In this document: in pieces, positions 16,972 to 26,029 of the stretch
Layout of the letters: every line of letters begins with the position of its first letter
Position numbering within the stretch: the first letter of the stretch is position 1
Assembly (NCBI GenBank): GCA_001464755.1
Contig: LNDR01000406.1
Location: forward strand, 1 to 47,327
Source of the DNA: Rhizobiales bacterium Ga0077524
GTDB taxonomy: Bacteria > Pseudomonadota > Alphaproteobacteria > Rhizobiales > Hyphomicrobiaceae
Reading direction: 5' to 3'
DNA length: 47,327 bases
Position numbers and translations under genes: made by a program
Notes under the pieces: generated by a model
Told to the model about the DNA's origin: nothing
Database searches by the model: none
Seen by the model: the letters and a program-made list of their open reading frames with translations, nothing else

Positions 16972-18519
16972 ATGCGCAGCTTCCACTTTCCGGGCCGTTC
17001 GCCGGTCATAGGTACTCGCGCCATGTGCGCCACCTCGCACCCGCTGGCGAGCCTCGCTGCCATCGAGATGCTGCGCAAGGGAGGCAACGCCATCGATGCG
17101 GCACTGACGGCCACGGCCGTGATGTGCGTCGTCGAGCCGGCGATGACCGGCATTGGCGGCGACTGCTTTGCGATCATCGCCAAGCCGGGCCAAAAGCCGA
17201 TTGCCTTCAACGCCTCCGGCAAAGCGCCGAAAGCGGCGACGCCCGAGTGGTACGCCAAGGCCGGCATCAAGCAGATCGAGACGCAGACGCCGCATTCGGT
17301 GACCATTCCCGGCGCCATCGACGGTTGGTCCAGGCTGTTGAAAGACCACGGCACCAAGACCTTCGCTGACATCCTCGCCCCTGCGATCGGTTATGCCGAG
17401 AATGGTTGGGCGGTCCAGCCGCGCATCGCCTTCGACTGGGCCTCGCTCGAGGGCAAGATCCGCAACAACGACGGCGCCAAGTTGCATCTCCTCAAGAATG
17501 GCCTGGTGCCCAAGTCGGGCGAGATCATGCGCTCGCCGGCGCTGGCGCGCACGATGCGCATCATCGCCGAGAAGGGCCGCGACGGTTTCTACACGGGCGA
17601 GGTGGCCGAGGACATCGTGGCTGAGCTGCGCGCGCTCGGGGGCATCCAGACGGTCGAGGATTTCGCCAACCAGTCGTGCGCGTACGTCGACCCGATCTCG
17701 GTCGGCTACAAGGGCGCCGAGATCCTGGAGCTGCCACCCAACAACCAGGGCATCGTTGCGCTCGTGATGCTCAAAATGCTCGAGCGCTTCGGCAAGCTTG
17801 GCGACGGACCGGTCTCGGTCGAGCGCTACCACGTCATGATGGAAGCCGTGCGACTGGCCTACAAGATGCGCGACATGTTTGTCGCCGACCCCCTGATGGC
17901 GGACGTGCCAGTGGAACACATGCTGTCGGACGCATTCGCCGACGAATTGGTCAGCCGCATCGACAGGAAGACCCGCAAAGCAGATCTCGGCCCCATTCCG
18001 AGGCCCGGTGGCAGCGACACGATCTACATGACTGTGGTGGACGAGGGCGGCATGGCCGTGTCGTTCATCAACTCAATCTATTCGGGCTTCGGATCGGGCA
18101 TCGTGACCAAGAAGACCGGCATCGTCTTGCAGAACCGCGGCCAGGGTTTCGTGCTCGACCCGAAGCATCCGAACTGCATCGCGCCGGGAAAACGGCCGAT
18201 GCATACGCTCGTGCCAGCGCTCGTGGGCGGCAACCTGCAGCCGGCGGGGCATGCCTACGTCATGCAGAACATGCTGGAGTATGGCCTCGATCCGCAGGAG
18301 GCGATCGACTGTCCGCGCGTGTTTTTCGAGAACGGCGTTTGCTGGGCCGAAGAGTCGGTGCCGCAATCAGTGTTCGATGGACTGGCGGCGCTCGGGCATC
18401 CGATGCAACGCAAGCCTGATCCGTGGGGCGGTGGACAAATGGTGGTCATGGACCGCGAGAATGGCGTGCTGATCGGTGCCTCGGACCCGAGGAAGGATGG
18501 GATGGCCCTCGGGTACTGA
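16972..18519 (+). CDS. Gamma-glutamyltransferase family protein (Ntn hydrolase)
   Basis: 515 residues. The large-subunit region has CATSHPLASLAAIEMLRKGGNAIDAALTA and GIGGDCFAII. The autoprocessing Thr is T350 in GGSDTIYMTVVDEGGMAVSFINSIY, and the small subunit continues to GGGQMVVMDRENGVLIGASDPRKDGMALGY. The precursor would cleave itself before T350. No convincing signal peptide is present, while classical GGTs are periplasmic, so it may belong to the cytosolic acylase/GGT-like branch. It lies 117 bp after the CoA-transferase on the same strand. Substrate could be glutathione or a gamma-glutamyl catabolic intermediate. Confidence 0.88.
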   Translation: MRSFHFPGRSPVIGTRAMCATSHPLASLAAIEMLRKGGNAIDAALTATAVMCVVEPAMTGIGGDCFAIIAKPGQKPIAFNASGKAPKAATPEWYAKAGIKQIETQTPHSVTIPGAIDGWSRLLKDHGTKTFADILAPAIGYAENGWAVQPRIAFDWASLEGKIRNNDGAKLHLLKNGLVPKSGEIMRSPALARTMRIIAEKGRDGFYTGEVAEDIVAELRALGGIQTVEDFANQSCAYVDPISVGYKGAEILELPPNNQGIVALVMLKMLERFGKLGDGPVSVERYHVMMEAVRLAYKMRDMFVADPLMADVPVEHMLSDAFADELVSRIDRKTRKADLGPIPRPGGSDTIYMTVVDEGGMAVSFINSIYSGFGSGIVTKKTGIVLQNRGQGFVLDPKHPNCIAPGKRPMHTLVPALVGGNLQPAGHAYVMQNMLEYGLDPQEAIDCPRVFFENGVCWAEESVPQSVFDGLAALGHPMQRKPDPWGGGQMVVMDRENGVLIGASDPRKDGMALGY

Positions 18520-18769
18520 GGCTGAACAATCAGCGACCCGGCTGCCCGTAGAAGCGGCTCCGGCGACGCTGTGAGTGACAAACAAGTGCCCCTCCGAGCG
18601 AAGCCGCCCAGATGTGACTTCGCCGGCCCCCTTACTGTCCTGACAATTTGTTGACGTGCAAGTGCTGCCAGCACGGGTATGGTGGTGGTGGCGCGTTGCC
18701 TGGGTATTTTCGACCGTATTGCGAGCACGCGCTGTTATTGTCGTGGCTTTCCTTATTGGAGATCGAGAT

Positions 18770-19162
18770 ATGTGGGGCAAGCATCTGGTTATCGATATGA
18801 GCGCGGGTGACATTCCTGCAGTCACCAGCGCCGAGGCGATCAGAAGGTTCACCAACGACCTCGTCGACGCAATTGGCATGAAGGCCTTCGGTGCTCCGGT
18901 GCTGCAGCATTTCGCTGAGCACCTACCCGAGGCGGCTGGCTACTCGCTGGTTCAACTCATCGAGACATCGGCCATCACCGGGCATTTCTGCGACAAGAGC
19001 GGCGATGCCTATATCGATATCTTCTCGTGTCAGGATTTCGATGTGGCGACAGCAGTGGCGGTAGTCGAGCGGGCCTTCAAGCCGCGTCACGTGAGCACGA
19101 CAGTGCTGGTTCGTCAGGCGCTGCAACTTCCGGCTCGGGAACTGAGCAGGACCGCAGCTTGA
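18770..19162 (+). CDS. S-adenosylmethionine decarboxylase-like (SpeD/SpeH-family) pyruvoyl proenzyme
   Basis: 130 residues from the ATG at 18770, with TTGGAG upstream; the longer frame starts in Trp-rich nonsense. GKHLVIDMSAGD at the N-terminus and AYIDIFSCQDFD near residue 85 match prokaryotic AdoMet decarboxylases. S67, H72 and C87 have the same spacing (5 and 15) as the Ser/His/Cys of the Thermotoga maritima enzyme, so self-cleavage before S67 to give a pyruvoyl group is possible. The segment is ETSAITGHF rather than ESHLTIHTWPE, so the residue before the Ser is Thr, not Glu. No spermidine synthase lies nearby. Some SpeD homologues have changed substrate, so AdoMet specificity is uncertain. 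Confidence 0.72.
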   Translation: MWGKHLVIDMSAGDIPAVTSAEAIRRFTNDLVDAIGMKAFGAPVLQHFAEHLPEAAGYSLVQLIETSAITGHFCDKSGDAYIDIFSCQDFDVATAVAVVERAFKPRHVSTTVLVRQALQLPARELSRTAA

Positions 19163-19295
19163 AGGAAGCGTGCAGTTCCGGTTGATCGCGTTTCGTGAGA
19201 AGGTCTCCTGATCGCCGCAGCAATGACGTTGTGGCGGTCGGGTTAACCATGACTTCCGTGGCAAACATTGGCCAAGGCTCGAGAGCAGGACATCA

Positions 19296-19589
19296 ATGTC
19301 CCAGACCCCGCCTTTCGCATCCGCCCGTCTGCGAATCGAAGGGCTTGTGCAAGGCGTCGGGTTCAGGGTGTTCGTCGAACGGGAGGCGGCCGCGATGGGC
19401 CTCTCGGGCTGGGTGCGGAACCGCCGGGACGGTGGCGTCGAGGCCGTCATTTCCGGCCCCCGGGATAGGATCGACACCATGATCGGGCGGTGCCGAAAGG
19501 GGCCGCGCGGGAGCCGTGTCGACATGTTGAAGGTTCTGGACGAAAGCGGGTCGGTTAACGACGGCTTCATGGTGCGGCCGACAGTGTGA
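19296..19589 (+). CDS. Acylphosphatase
   Basis: 97 residues, the standard size. The phosphate-binding loop GLVQGVGFRVFV with R24 and the catalytic Asn N42 in GWVRNRRDGGVEAVISG are both present. The enzyme hydrolyses acyl phosphates such as carbamoyl phosphate or 1,3-bisphosphoglycerate in the cytosol. It stands alone, 133 bp after the AdoMetDC-like gene. High confidence in the family, as both catalytic residues and the fold signature are intact. Confidence 0.93.
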   Translation: MSQTPPFASARLRIEGLVQGVGFRVFVEREAAAMGLSGWVRNRRDGGVEAVISGPRDRIDTMIGRCRKGPRGSRVDMLKVLDESGSVNDGFMVRPTV

Positions 19590-19822
19590 CCCGTCGCCAA
19601 CACCTTCTAACGGACAATTTCCGCATGCGGCGTCGATGCGCTTGTCATGCCCATTGTTAGTGGCGGAGAACTTGTCGCGTCAGCGCGGGAATGGTGGCAA
19701 CGGATGGTCTGCCGTGCCCGCCGACCGACCTGGGGACGGTAAGCCGCGGGAGTGGCTGGCCGCGGACCGCGAAGAGTTTGGCGTTGGAAGACCGGTCGTC
19801 GCATGCAACGGAGCACAACCTC

Positions 19823-20203
19823 ATGATTCCCCGCGCGTCGTGGCCGCTGACGGCCCTTGCTTTCGCGGCCCTCCTCTCGGCGACGACAATATGGGCTGAG
19901 GCGGCCGTTACGCTGGTCAATCGCGATGACAAAGACCATAAGCTCACCGTCATCGAGGAGAGCGGCGCTAAAACCACCGAGCATGTTCTGAAGCCGAGTC
20001 AGGTTCTTGAAGGCATCTGTGAGAAAGGCTGTGTGATCCGGATCAACGACAGCGAGGAGGAGGAGTACGAACTCGAAGCCGGCGACAAGGTCTCGATCGA
20101 GGAGGGCTATCTCTACTACGACGAGCCTGCCGGGACCCAACAGGGGGCGGGAGGAACGCCGCCGGCGGCCCCAGGGGCTGGCGCCGAGCCCAAGAAGCCC
20201 TAA
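19823..20203 (+). CDS. Acidic exported protein of unknown function
   Basis: 126 residues from the ATG at 19823, preceded by GGAG; upstream in-frame sequence is not protein-like. The N-terminus MIPRASWPLTALAFAALLSATTIWAEA is a clear Sec signal peptide. The mature part starts AVTLVNRDDKDHKLTVIEE, has a CEKGC pair that could form a disulfide, a Glu-rich stretch (SEEEEYELEAGD) and a Pro/Gly-rich tail. Short periplasmic proteins of this form occur in Hyphomicrobiales without known role. A beta-sandwich cupredoxin-like fold is imaginable but copper ligands are not evident. Confidence 0.68.
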   Translation: MIPRASWPLTALAFAALLSATTIWAEAAVTLVNRDDKDHKLTVIEESGAKTTEHVLKPSQVLEGICEKGCVIRINDSEEEEYELEAGDKVSIEEGYLYYDEPAGTQQGAGGTPPAAPGAGAEPKKP

Positions 20204-20287
20204 ATTGCTCTGGACAGAGCCCGCGCTCAGCTGGGGAGAGGGCAGGCCGACCCGAATTGAGCCGCAGTGGGCGTGCTAAAAGGCCCC

Positions 20288-22709
20288 ATGAGCCAAACGA
20301 ATCGCCAGACAGGATCGCCAGCGCCGGACAGCGAGCCGGACGATGACGATGTGCCGTTCGATCTGCCGGAGGCGCCGCGTAAGCCGGCACAAGCGGCAAC
20401 AGTCAGCGCGCCCCCGCGCCGTTCGATCTCGGAACGTGCGCTCGCAGCCGCCCCCCCGCCCCCACCCTATCTCGAGGGCCTCAATCCCGAGCAACGGGCA
20501 GCGGTCGAGTCACTGGATGGCCCAGTGTTGGTGCTGGCTGGCGCAGGCACCGGCAAGACGCGTGTGCTGACGACGCGGATTGGGCACATCCTCGCCACGG
20601 GGCGAGCTTTCCCGTCGCAGGTCGCGAGATGAAAGAGCGCATCGGCCATCTGGTCGGCGGCGCGGTGGAAGGCATGCCGTGGCTCGGCACGTTCCATTCG
20701 CTCGGCGTGAAGATCCTGCGCCGACATCACGAGTTGGTCGGGCTCAAGTCGGGCTTCACCATCCTCGACATGGACGACCAGAACCGGTTGGTGAAGCAGG
20801 TCATTGAAGCCGAAGGGCTAGACAAGGACCGGTGGCCCTCGCGGCAACTCGCGTCGCTGATCGACAGCTGGAAGAACCGTGGGATCACGCCCGACAAGGT
20901 GCCGAAAGGCGAGAGCTTCGCGTTCGCGAATGGCAAGGGTGCGAAGCTTTATGCGGATTACCAGACACGCCTCAAGGAGCTGAACGCCGTCCTGACGTGC
21001 TGGCCGACTATCATCGGCGCTTTCGCTACATCCTGGTCGACGAGTACCAGGACACCAACGTCGCGCAATATCTGTGGCTGAGACTGCTTGCGCAGGGCTG
21101 TCCGAACGTGTGTTGCGTCGGCGACGAGGACCAATCGATCTACGGGTGGCGCGGCGCGGAAGTCGACAATATCTTGCGGTTCGAGAAGGATTTTCCTGGC
21201 GCGACCGTGATCCGGCTCGAGCGCAACTACCGTTCGACGGGCCACATTCTGGGTGCCGCTTCCGGTCTCATCGCCCAGAACAAGAGCCGCCTTGGAAAGA
21301 CGCTCTACACCGACGGGGACAGCGGCGCACGCGCAACCGTTACCGGCGTCTGGGACGACGAGGAAGAGGCGCGGAGCATCGGCGAGACTATCGAAGGTTT
21401 GCGAAAGGACCGGCATCCACTCAATCAGATTGCCATTCTCGTCAGAGCCTCGGCGCAGATGCGCGCCTTCGAGGACCGATTCATCACCATGGGCTTGCCT
21501 TATCGGGTGATCGGCGGCCCCCGCTTCTACGAGCGGCAGGAGATCAAGGACGCGATCGCCTACCTCGAGGTCACGGCGAACCCGTCGAACGACCTCAAGT
21601 TCGAGCGGATCGTCAACGTGCCGAAGCGGGGGCTCGGCGACACGTCGATCAAGCGGGTGCACGAGCTTGCCCGGGCACGACAGGTGCCGATGGTTCAAGC
21701 TGCGCGCGAGATCGCCGAGACCGAGGAGATCGGCGCCAAGGCGCGACGCTCGCTCGCGGATTTATTGCGCATGTTCGAGCGTTGGCGGGCCCAAATCGAC
21801 GACATGAGACACACCGAGCTCGCCGAGCTGATCCTCGACGAGAGCGGCTATACCGCGATGTGGCAGGCGGACAAGAGCCCGCAAGCGCAGTCGCGGCTCG
21901 AGAACCTGAAGGAGCTGGTGCGCTTCATGCACCAATTCGACACGCTGGCAGGTTTCCTCGAGCACGTGTCACTGGTCGCCGACGCCGAGCAGGGCGACGA
22001 CGGGGACCGCGTATCCCTCATGACACTGCATGCCGCCAAGGGGCTGGAGTTCGACACTGTGTTCCTGCCGGGATGGGAGGAGGGCCTCTTTCCCCATCAA
22101 CGGAGTCTGGACGAATCAGGCCTTGCCGGCCTGGAGGAGGAGCGTCGCCTCGCCTACGTGGGCATCACACGGGCGCGGAAGCGAGCGCACATCTCGTTCG
22201 CGCAGAACAGGCGGCTGAGAGGACTATATCAATCGGCCACGGCCTCGAGGTTCGTCGACGAACTGCCGGAGGATCACGTCGAGGTCGTCGAGGCAAAGAG
22301 CCCATTCGGCGGCGCCTACGCCGGTTTCGGCCGCGCCAGTCCTTATGGTGCAAGCCGTTTCGACGAGGGCCCCTCGGCGTTCCGCTCGAGCTACGATACG
22401 CCCGGGTGGCAACGCGCCAAGCAGCAGTGGAGTGGTGGCGGCGGCAATGCCGGTGGCGGCGCCGCTGGGGGGAACAAGTTCTTCCGCGCGGGCAGCGGGA
22501 CTGGGAAGCGCAGCCCGGGTCCGGTCACCATCGAGGGCGAGCTCGTTGCATCGTCGGCAGCCGAGAGTTCCTTCGCGCGCGGCGACCGGGTGCGCCACGA
22601 AAAGTTTGGCGGCGGCATGGTGGTCGAGGTCGACGGCAACAAGCTCACCATCGCGTTCGACGAGGGCGACCGGAAGCGGGTCGTCGCGAACTTCGTTACG
22701 CGCGAGTAG
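20288..22709 (+). pseudogene. UvrD/PcrA-type ATP-dependent DNA helicase broken by two small deletions
   Basis: Read in three frames, this is a full-length superfamily 1A helicase: 20288-20620 (Q-motif [16 protein letters not shown], Walker A GAGTGKT), 20623-20989 ([23 protein letters not shown]) and 20991-22709 (ILVDEYQDTN, GDEDQSIYGWRGA, RNYRSTGHIL, TLHAAKGLEFDTVFL, VGITRARKR, and the C-terminal Tudor-like FGGGMVVEVDGNKLTIAF). At ~20620 about ten residues are missing (motif Ia, TFTNKA type); at ~20990 about seventeen are missing (DFGDLL region). Each loss shifts the frame the same way, fitting deletions of about 31 and 52 nt. The first product would stop at residue 115. Either a true pseudogene or assembly errors; the rest of the coding sequence is intact. 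Confidence 0.85.
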
Positions 22710-22796
22710 AGTTCCTCTTCGCTCGGTTGAGGCGCATCAATACACCTGACGGGCTTCGTCGATAACTCTCCTCGTCTTGTGACAAGGAAGCAATCG

Positions 22797-24074
22797 ATGA
22801 ACGACGCCCCGGCTCGCAGCGAGCGCATGAGCATCGAGAAGATACTGAGGCTCGATGCTGCATCGCCCGTCCTCGCTGCTGATCGCCGGATTCAGATCAT
22901 AACTGGCGCGGCTGTCGTGCTGGGGCTGCTCGGCCTCTACTGGATGCTGTCCGGCACACGCAGCGCAGTGCGCTACGTGACGGCGCCGGTGAGTATAGGA
23001 TCGCTGGTGGTCGTGGTGACGGCGACGGGCTCGGTGCAACCGACCAACAAGGTCGACGTGTCGAGCGAGTTGTCGGGAACGATCCGTAAGGTTCTGGTCG
23101 ATTACAACTCGGCCGTGACGGCGGGCCAGCCGCTGGCGGAGCTCGATACAGAGAAGCTCGACGCGACGGTCGCCAGCTCCAGGGCTAAACTCGTCGCAGC
23201 GCGCGCGAAGGTCGCGGACGCGGAGGCGACGGTGCTCGAGAAGCAGCGCGATCTCGTTCGCAAGAAGCTGCTCGCCGACAAGCAGTTTGCCTCGACGCAT
23301 GATCTCGATCTGGCACAGGCGAGCTATGACCGTGCGGTCGCGGGTGCCGCGAGCGCACGCGCCGACGTCGGTGTGGCGGAAGCAGAGCTGACGCTCAATG
23401 AGACCAACCGGGCGAAGGCGTGCATCTGCTCGCCAATCAACGGCGTTGTGCTCAAGCGCAGCGCCGAGCCCGGGCAGACGGTCGCCTCGTCCTTGCAAGC
23501 ACCGGTGCTGTTTTCGATCGCTGAGGACCTGAAGCAGATGGAGCTGCAGGTCGATGTCGATGAAGCCGACGTCGGCAAGGTCAAGCCGGGGCAGACGGCG
23601 ACATTTGGCGTCGATGCATTTCCCGATCGTCGTTTCCCTGCGACCATCCGCGATGTGCGCTACGCGTCCGAGACCATCCAAGGCGTCGTCACGTACAAGG
23701 CGGTGCTCGCAATCGACAACTCCGAGCTGCTGCTGCGGCCCGGCATGACGGCCACAGCCGAGATCAAGGTCGAGGAGGTGGCGGGTGCGCTGCTGGTGGC
23801 GAATGCCGCGCTGCGCTATGCGCCCCCTGTGAGCGCGGCCAGCGAGCAGCGCAGCTTTCTCCAGCGCATCCTGCCCGGGCGTCCGCCCTTCCGGCAGGCT
23901 AGCCGGCAAGACGGCCAGACGGCAGGGCGTACCGTCTGGGTGCTCGAGAACGGCAAGCCCGTTGCGTTAGCGATCAAGACCGGTGCCACGGACGGTCGGC
24001 ACACAGCTGTTACCGAAGGCGACCTCAAGGCCGCTCAGGTGGTCATTGTCGACCAGATGGTGGCCAAGCCGTGA
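22797..24074 (+). CDS. MacA/HlyD-type periplasmic adaptor of an ABC exporter
   Basis: 425 residues from the ATG at 22797 with AAGGAAG 6 bp upstream. A single N-terminal TM (about 29-47, IITGAAVVLGLLGLYWMLSG) anchors it in the inner membrane. Next come the lipoyl half VTATGSVQPTNKVDVSSELSGTIRKVLVDYNSAVTAGQPLAELD, an alpha-helical hairpin (~110-195, Ala/Lys/Glu-rich), the second lipoyl half CICSPINGVVLKRSAEPGQTVASS, and beta-barrel and membrane-proximal domains. This is the adaptor that links a MacB-like transporter to a TolC-type channel. Its stop overlaps the ATPase start by 4 bp. No TolC gene is in the window. Confidence 0.9.
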   Translation: MNDAPARSERMSIEKILRLDAASPVLAADRRIQIITGAAVVLGLLGLYWMLSGTRSAVRYVTAPVSIGSLVVVVTATGSVQPTNKVDVSSELSGTIRKVLVDYNSAVTAGQPLAELDTEKLDATVASSRAKLVAARAKVADAEATVLEKQRDLVRKKLLADKQFASTHDLDLAQASYDRAVAGAASARADVGVAEAELTLNETNRAKACICSPINGVVLKRSAEPGQTVASSLQAPVLFSIAEDLKQMELQVDVDEADVGKVKPGQTATFGVDAFPDRRFPATIRDVRYASETIQGVVTYKAVLAIDNSELLLRPGMTATAEIKVEEVAGALLVANAALRYAPPVSAASEQRSFLQRILPGRPPFRQASRQDGQTAGRTVWVLENGKPVALAIKTGATDGRHTAVTEGDLKAAQVVIVDQMVAKP

Positions 24075-24775
24075 CCGGGGCACCATTGATCGAGCTGCGG
24101 AGCGTGGCGCGCATCTATGGCAGCGGCGATGCCACAGTGCGCGCGCTGGCAGGCGTCGATCTCAGCATCGAGGAAGGCGAGTTCGTCGCGATCATGGGGC
24201 CGTCGGGCTCCGGCAAGTCGACGGCCATGAACGTGATCGGCTGCCTCGATACGCCGACTTCGGGCGAGTATCTGTTCCAGGGCGTATCAGTCGGCGGCAT
24301 GACCCGCAATCAACGTGCGCTGATCCGCAGGCATCTGCTTGGGTTCGTGTTCCAGGGCTTCAACCTGTTGCCGCGTACCTCGGCGCTCGAGAACGTCGAG
24401 CTGCCGCTGATCTATCGCGGAATGCCAGCTGAGGCGCGGCGCGAGAGGGCCATGGCGGCGCTGGCGGTGGTCGGATTGAAGGGGCGCGAGGGCCACTCTT
24501 CGGCGGCACTTTCCGGCGGACAACAGCAGCGCGTCGCTATCGCACGGGCGATCGTCACCGACCCGCTGGTGCTTCTCGCGGACGAGCCGACGGGAAACCT
24601 CGACACGCGAACCAGCCGGGAAATCATGGACGTGGTGGAAGGTTTGAACCGCAATCACGGGATCACAGTGGTCATGGTCACCCATGAGAGCGACATAGCT
24701 GCCTACGCCCGGCGGGTGATCAGGTTCGTCGATGGGCGCATCGAGAGCGATACGACCAGCAAGCAGGCCGCGTGA
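24071..24775 (+). CDS. ABC transporter ATPase, MacB/LolD family
   Basis: 234 residues, GTG start overlapping the adaptor stop (GTGA). Walker [11 protein letters not shown]-loop [22 protein letters not shown], signature [15 protein letters not shown], Walker [12 protein letters not shown] and the H-loop VMVTHE are intact. The NLLPR and ADEPTGNLD details are those of the MacB/LolD/FtsE group of mechanotransmission ABC proteins. It powers the adjacent permease from the cytosol. In E. coli MacB the ATPase and permease are fused; here they are separate, as in YknYZ. Confidence 0.94.
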   Translation: MTGAPLIELRSVARIYGSGDATVRALAGVDLSIEEGEFVAIMGPSGSGKSTAMNVIGCLDTPTSGEYLFQGVSVGGMTRNQRALIRRHLLGFVFQGFNLLPRTSALENVELPLIYRGMPAEARRERAMAALAVVGLKGREGHSSAALSGGQQQRVAIARAIVTDPLVLLADEPTGNLDTRTSREIMDVVEGLNRNHGITVVMVTHESDIAAYARRVIRFVDGRIESDTTSKQAA

Positions 24776-25980
24776 TGCTGATCGAGGCCATCAGGCTCGC
24801 CCTGCGGTCGATCCGGCGCAATGCGATGCGCTCGTTCCTGACGGTGCTCGGGATTGTCATCGGCGTCGGCGCCGTCATCGCGATGGTGACCATCGGCAAC
24901 GGCACGACCGCCAAGGTGAAGGCCGAGATGGCGCGCCTCGGCTCCAACCTGCTGTTCGTCAGCCCGGGGCAGTTCGGTCCAGGGCGGGCGAGTGCGGACG
25001 CCAAGGCGCTGACAGTGCGTGACGTCGAGGCAATGCGACGCGAGCTTCGGGGCGTAAAGGCGATGGCGCCGACAGCCCAGAAGTCGCAAACCGTCGTCCG
25101 CGGCGCAGAGAGCAGGGTCACGACCGTCACAGGCACCGACAACGACTATCTCGCCACGCAAGACTGGGCGCTGAAGGCCGGCCGACCTTTCCTGGACAGC
25201 GAGCTGCGCGGCGGACGAGCGGCCTGCATCATCGGCGAGACTGTACGCGACAAGCTGTTCGGCCTCGAGGAGGCGATCGGGCACGCGATCCGGCTCGGCA
25301 ATGTCTCGTGCGAGGTGATCGGCGTCCTGGAGCCCAAGGGCCAGTCCAGCTTTGGCACCGATCAGGATGACACGGTCCTGATGCCGCTGCGCGCGTTCCA
25401 CCGGCGCCTCGCGGGCAATACCGAAATTCGGCGGGTAATGGTGTCGGCGGCCGACGGCACCGACACCGCGAAGGTGCAGGCCGATCTCGAGTGGCTGCTC
25501 CGCGAACGACGCGGCATCGGCCCAGGCAAGGAGGACGATTTCAGCGTCCGTGACATGACCCAGATCGCGCAGGCTCAGGCCGGCACGACGGCGATGCTGA
25601 CGGGCCTGCTCGCGGCGGTAGCGGCGGTGAGCCTGCTGGTCGGCGGGATCGGAATCATGAACATCATGCTGGTTTCGGTGACCGAGCGGACGCGCGAGAT
25701 CGGCATTCGTCTCGCCATCGGAGCCCTCGAGCGCCAGGTCCTATCGCAATTCCTGGTCGAAGCGGTGGTGCTGTCGCTATTGGGCGGGCTCGTCGGCATT
25801 CTGCTCGGGCTCGGCCTTGCCGGTCTCGCGACACGGGCTCTTGACGTGCCGTTCACGGTCGACCCGATGATCGTTCTGGTGGCCTTCCTGTTCTCGGCAA
25901 TCGTCGGCGTCGTGTTCGGGTACTTTCCTGCACGACGCGCGGCGCGGCTCGATCCGATCGAAGCGCTGCGGCACGAGTAG
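24772..25980 (+). CDS. ABC transporter permease, MacB type (MacB_PCD and FtsX domains)
   Basis: 402 residues; GTG at 24772 overlaps the ATPase stop, with an ATG one codon later. TM1 (about 20-42) follows RNAMRSFLTVLGIVIGVGAVIAM. A large periplasmic domain runs from about 45 to 275 (GSNLLFVSPG, GRPF, GIGP). Three C-terminal TM segments contain the FtsX motif GGIGIMNIMLVSVTERTREIGIRLAIGA, ending in [18 protein letters not shown]. With the adaptor and ATPase it should form a tripartite exporter for peptides, macrolides or lipids. The three-gene operon is compact with 4-bp overlaps. Confidence 0.93.
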   Translation: MMLIEAIRLALRSIRRNAMRSFLTVLGIVIGVGAVIAMVTIGNGTTAKVKAEMARLGSNLLFVSPGQFGPGRASADAKALTVRDVEAMRRELRGVKAMAPTAQKSQTVVRGAESRVTTVTGTDNDYLATQDWALKAGRPFLDSELRGGRAACIIGETVRDKLFGLEEAIGHAIRLGNVSCEVIGVLEPKGQSSFGTDQDDTVLMPLRAFHRRLAGNTEIRRVMVSAADGTDTAKVQADLEWLLRERRGIGPGKEDDFSVRDMTQIAQAQAGTTAMLTGLLAAVAAVSLLVGGIGIMNIMLVSVTERTREIGIRLAIGALERQVLSQFLVEAVVLSLLGGLVGILLGLGLAGLATRALDVPFTVDPMIVLVAFLFSAIVGVVFGYFPARRAARLDPIEALRHE

Positions 25981-26029
25981 TCGGCGAGCACCGTCGCACG
26001 TGGGCCCGTCGTGCGGTATATCGAGCGGC

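Noticed and set aside
21074-22765. 563-codon plus-strand frame inside the helicase region
   Set aside because: It is the +2 frame of the third helicase segment, Arg-rich and without motifs; the helicase motifs lie in the overlapping frame.
22737-23909. 390-codon minus-strand frame opposite the MacA-like gene
   Set aside because: Arg/His/Leu-rich shadow translation with no motif; the plus strand encodes a complete adaptor in a 4-bp-overlap operon.
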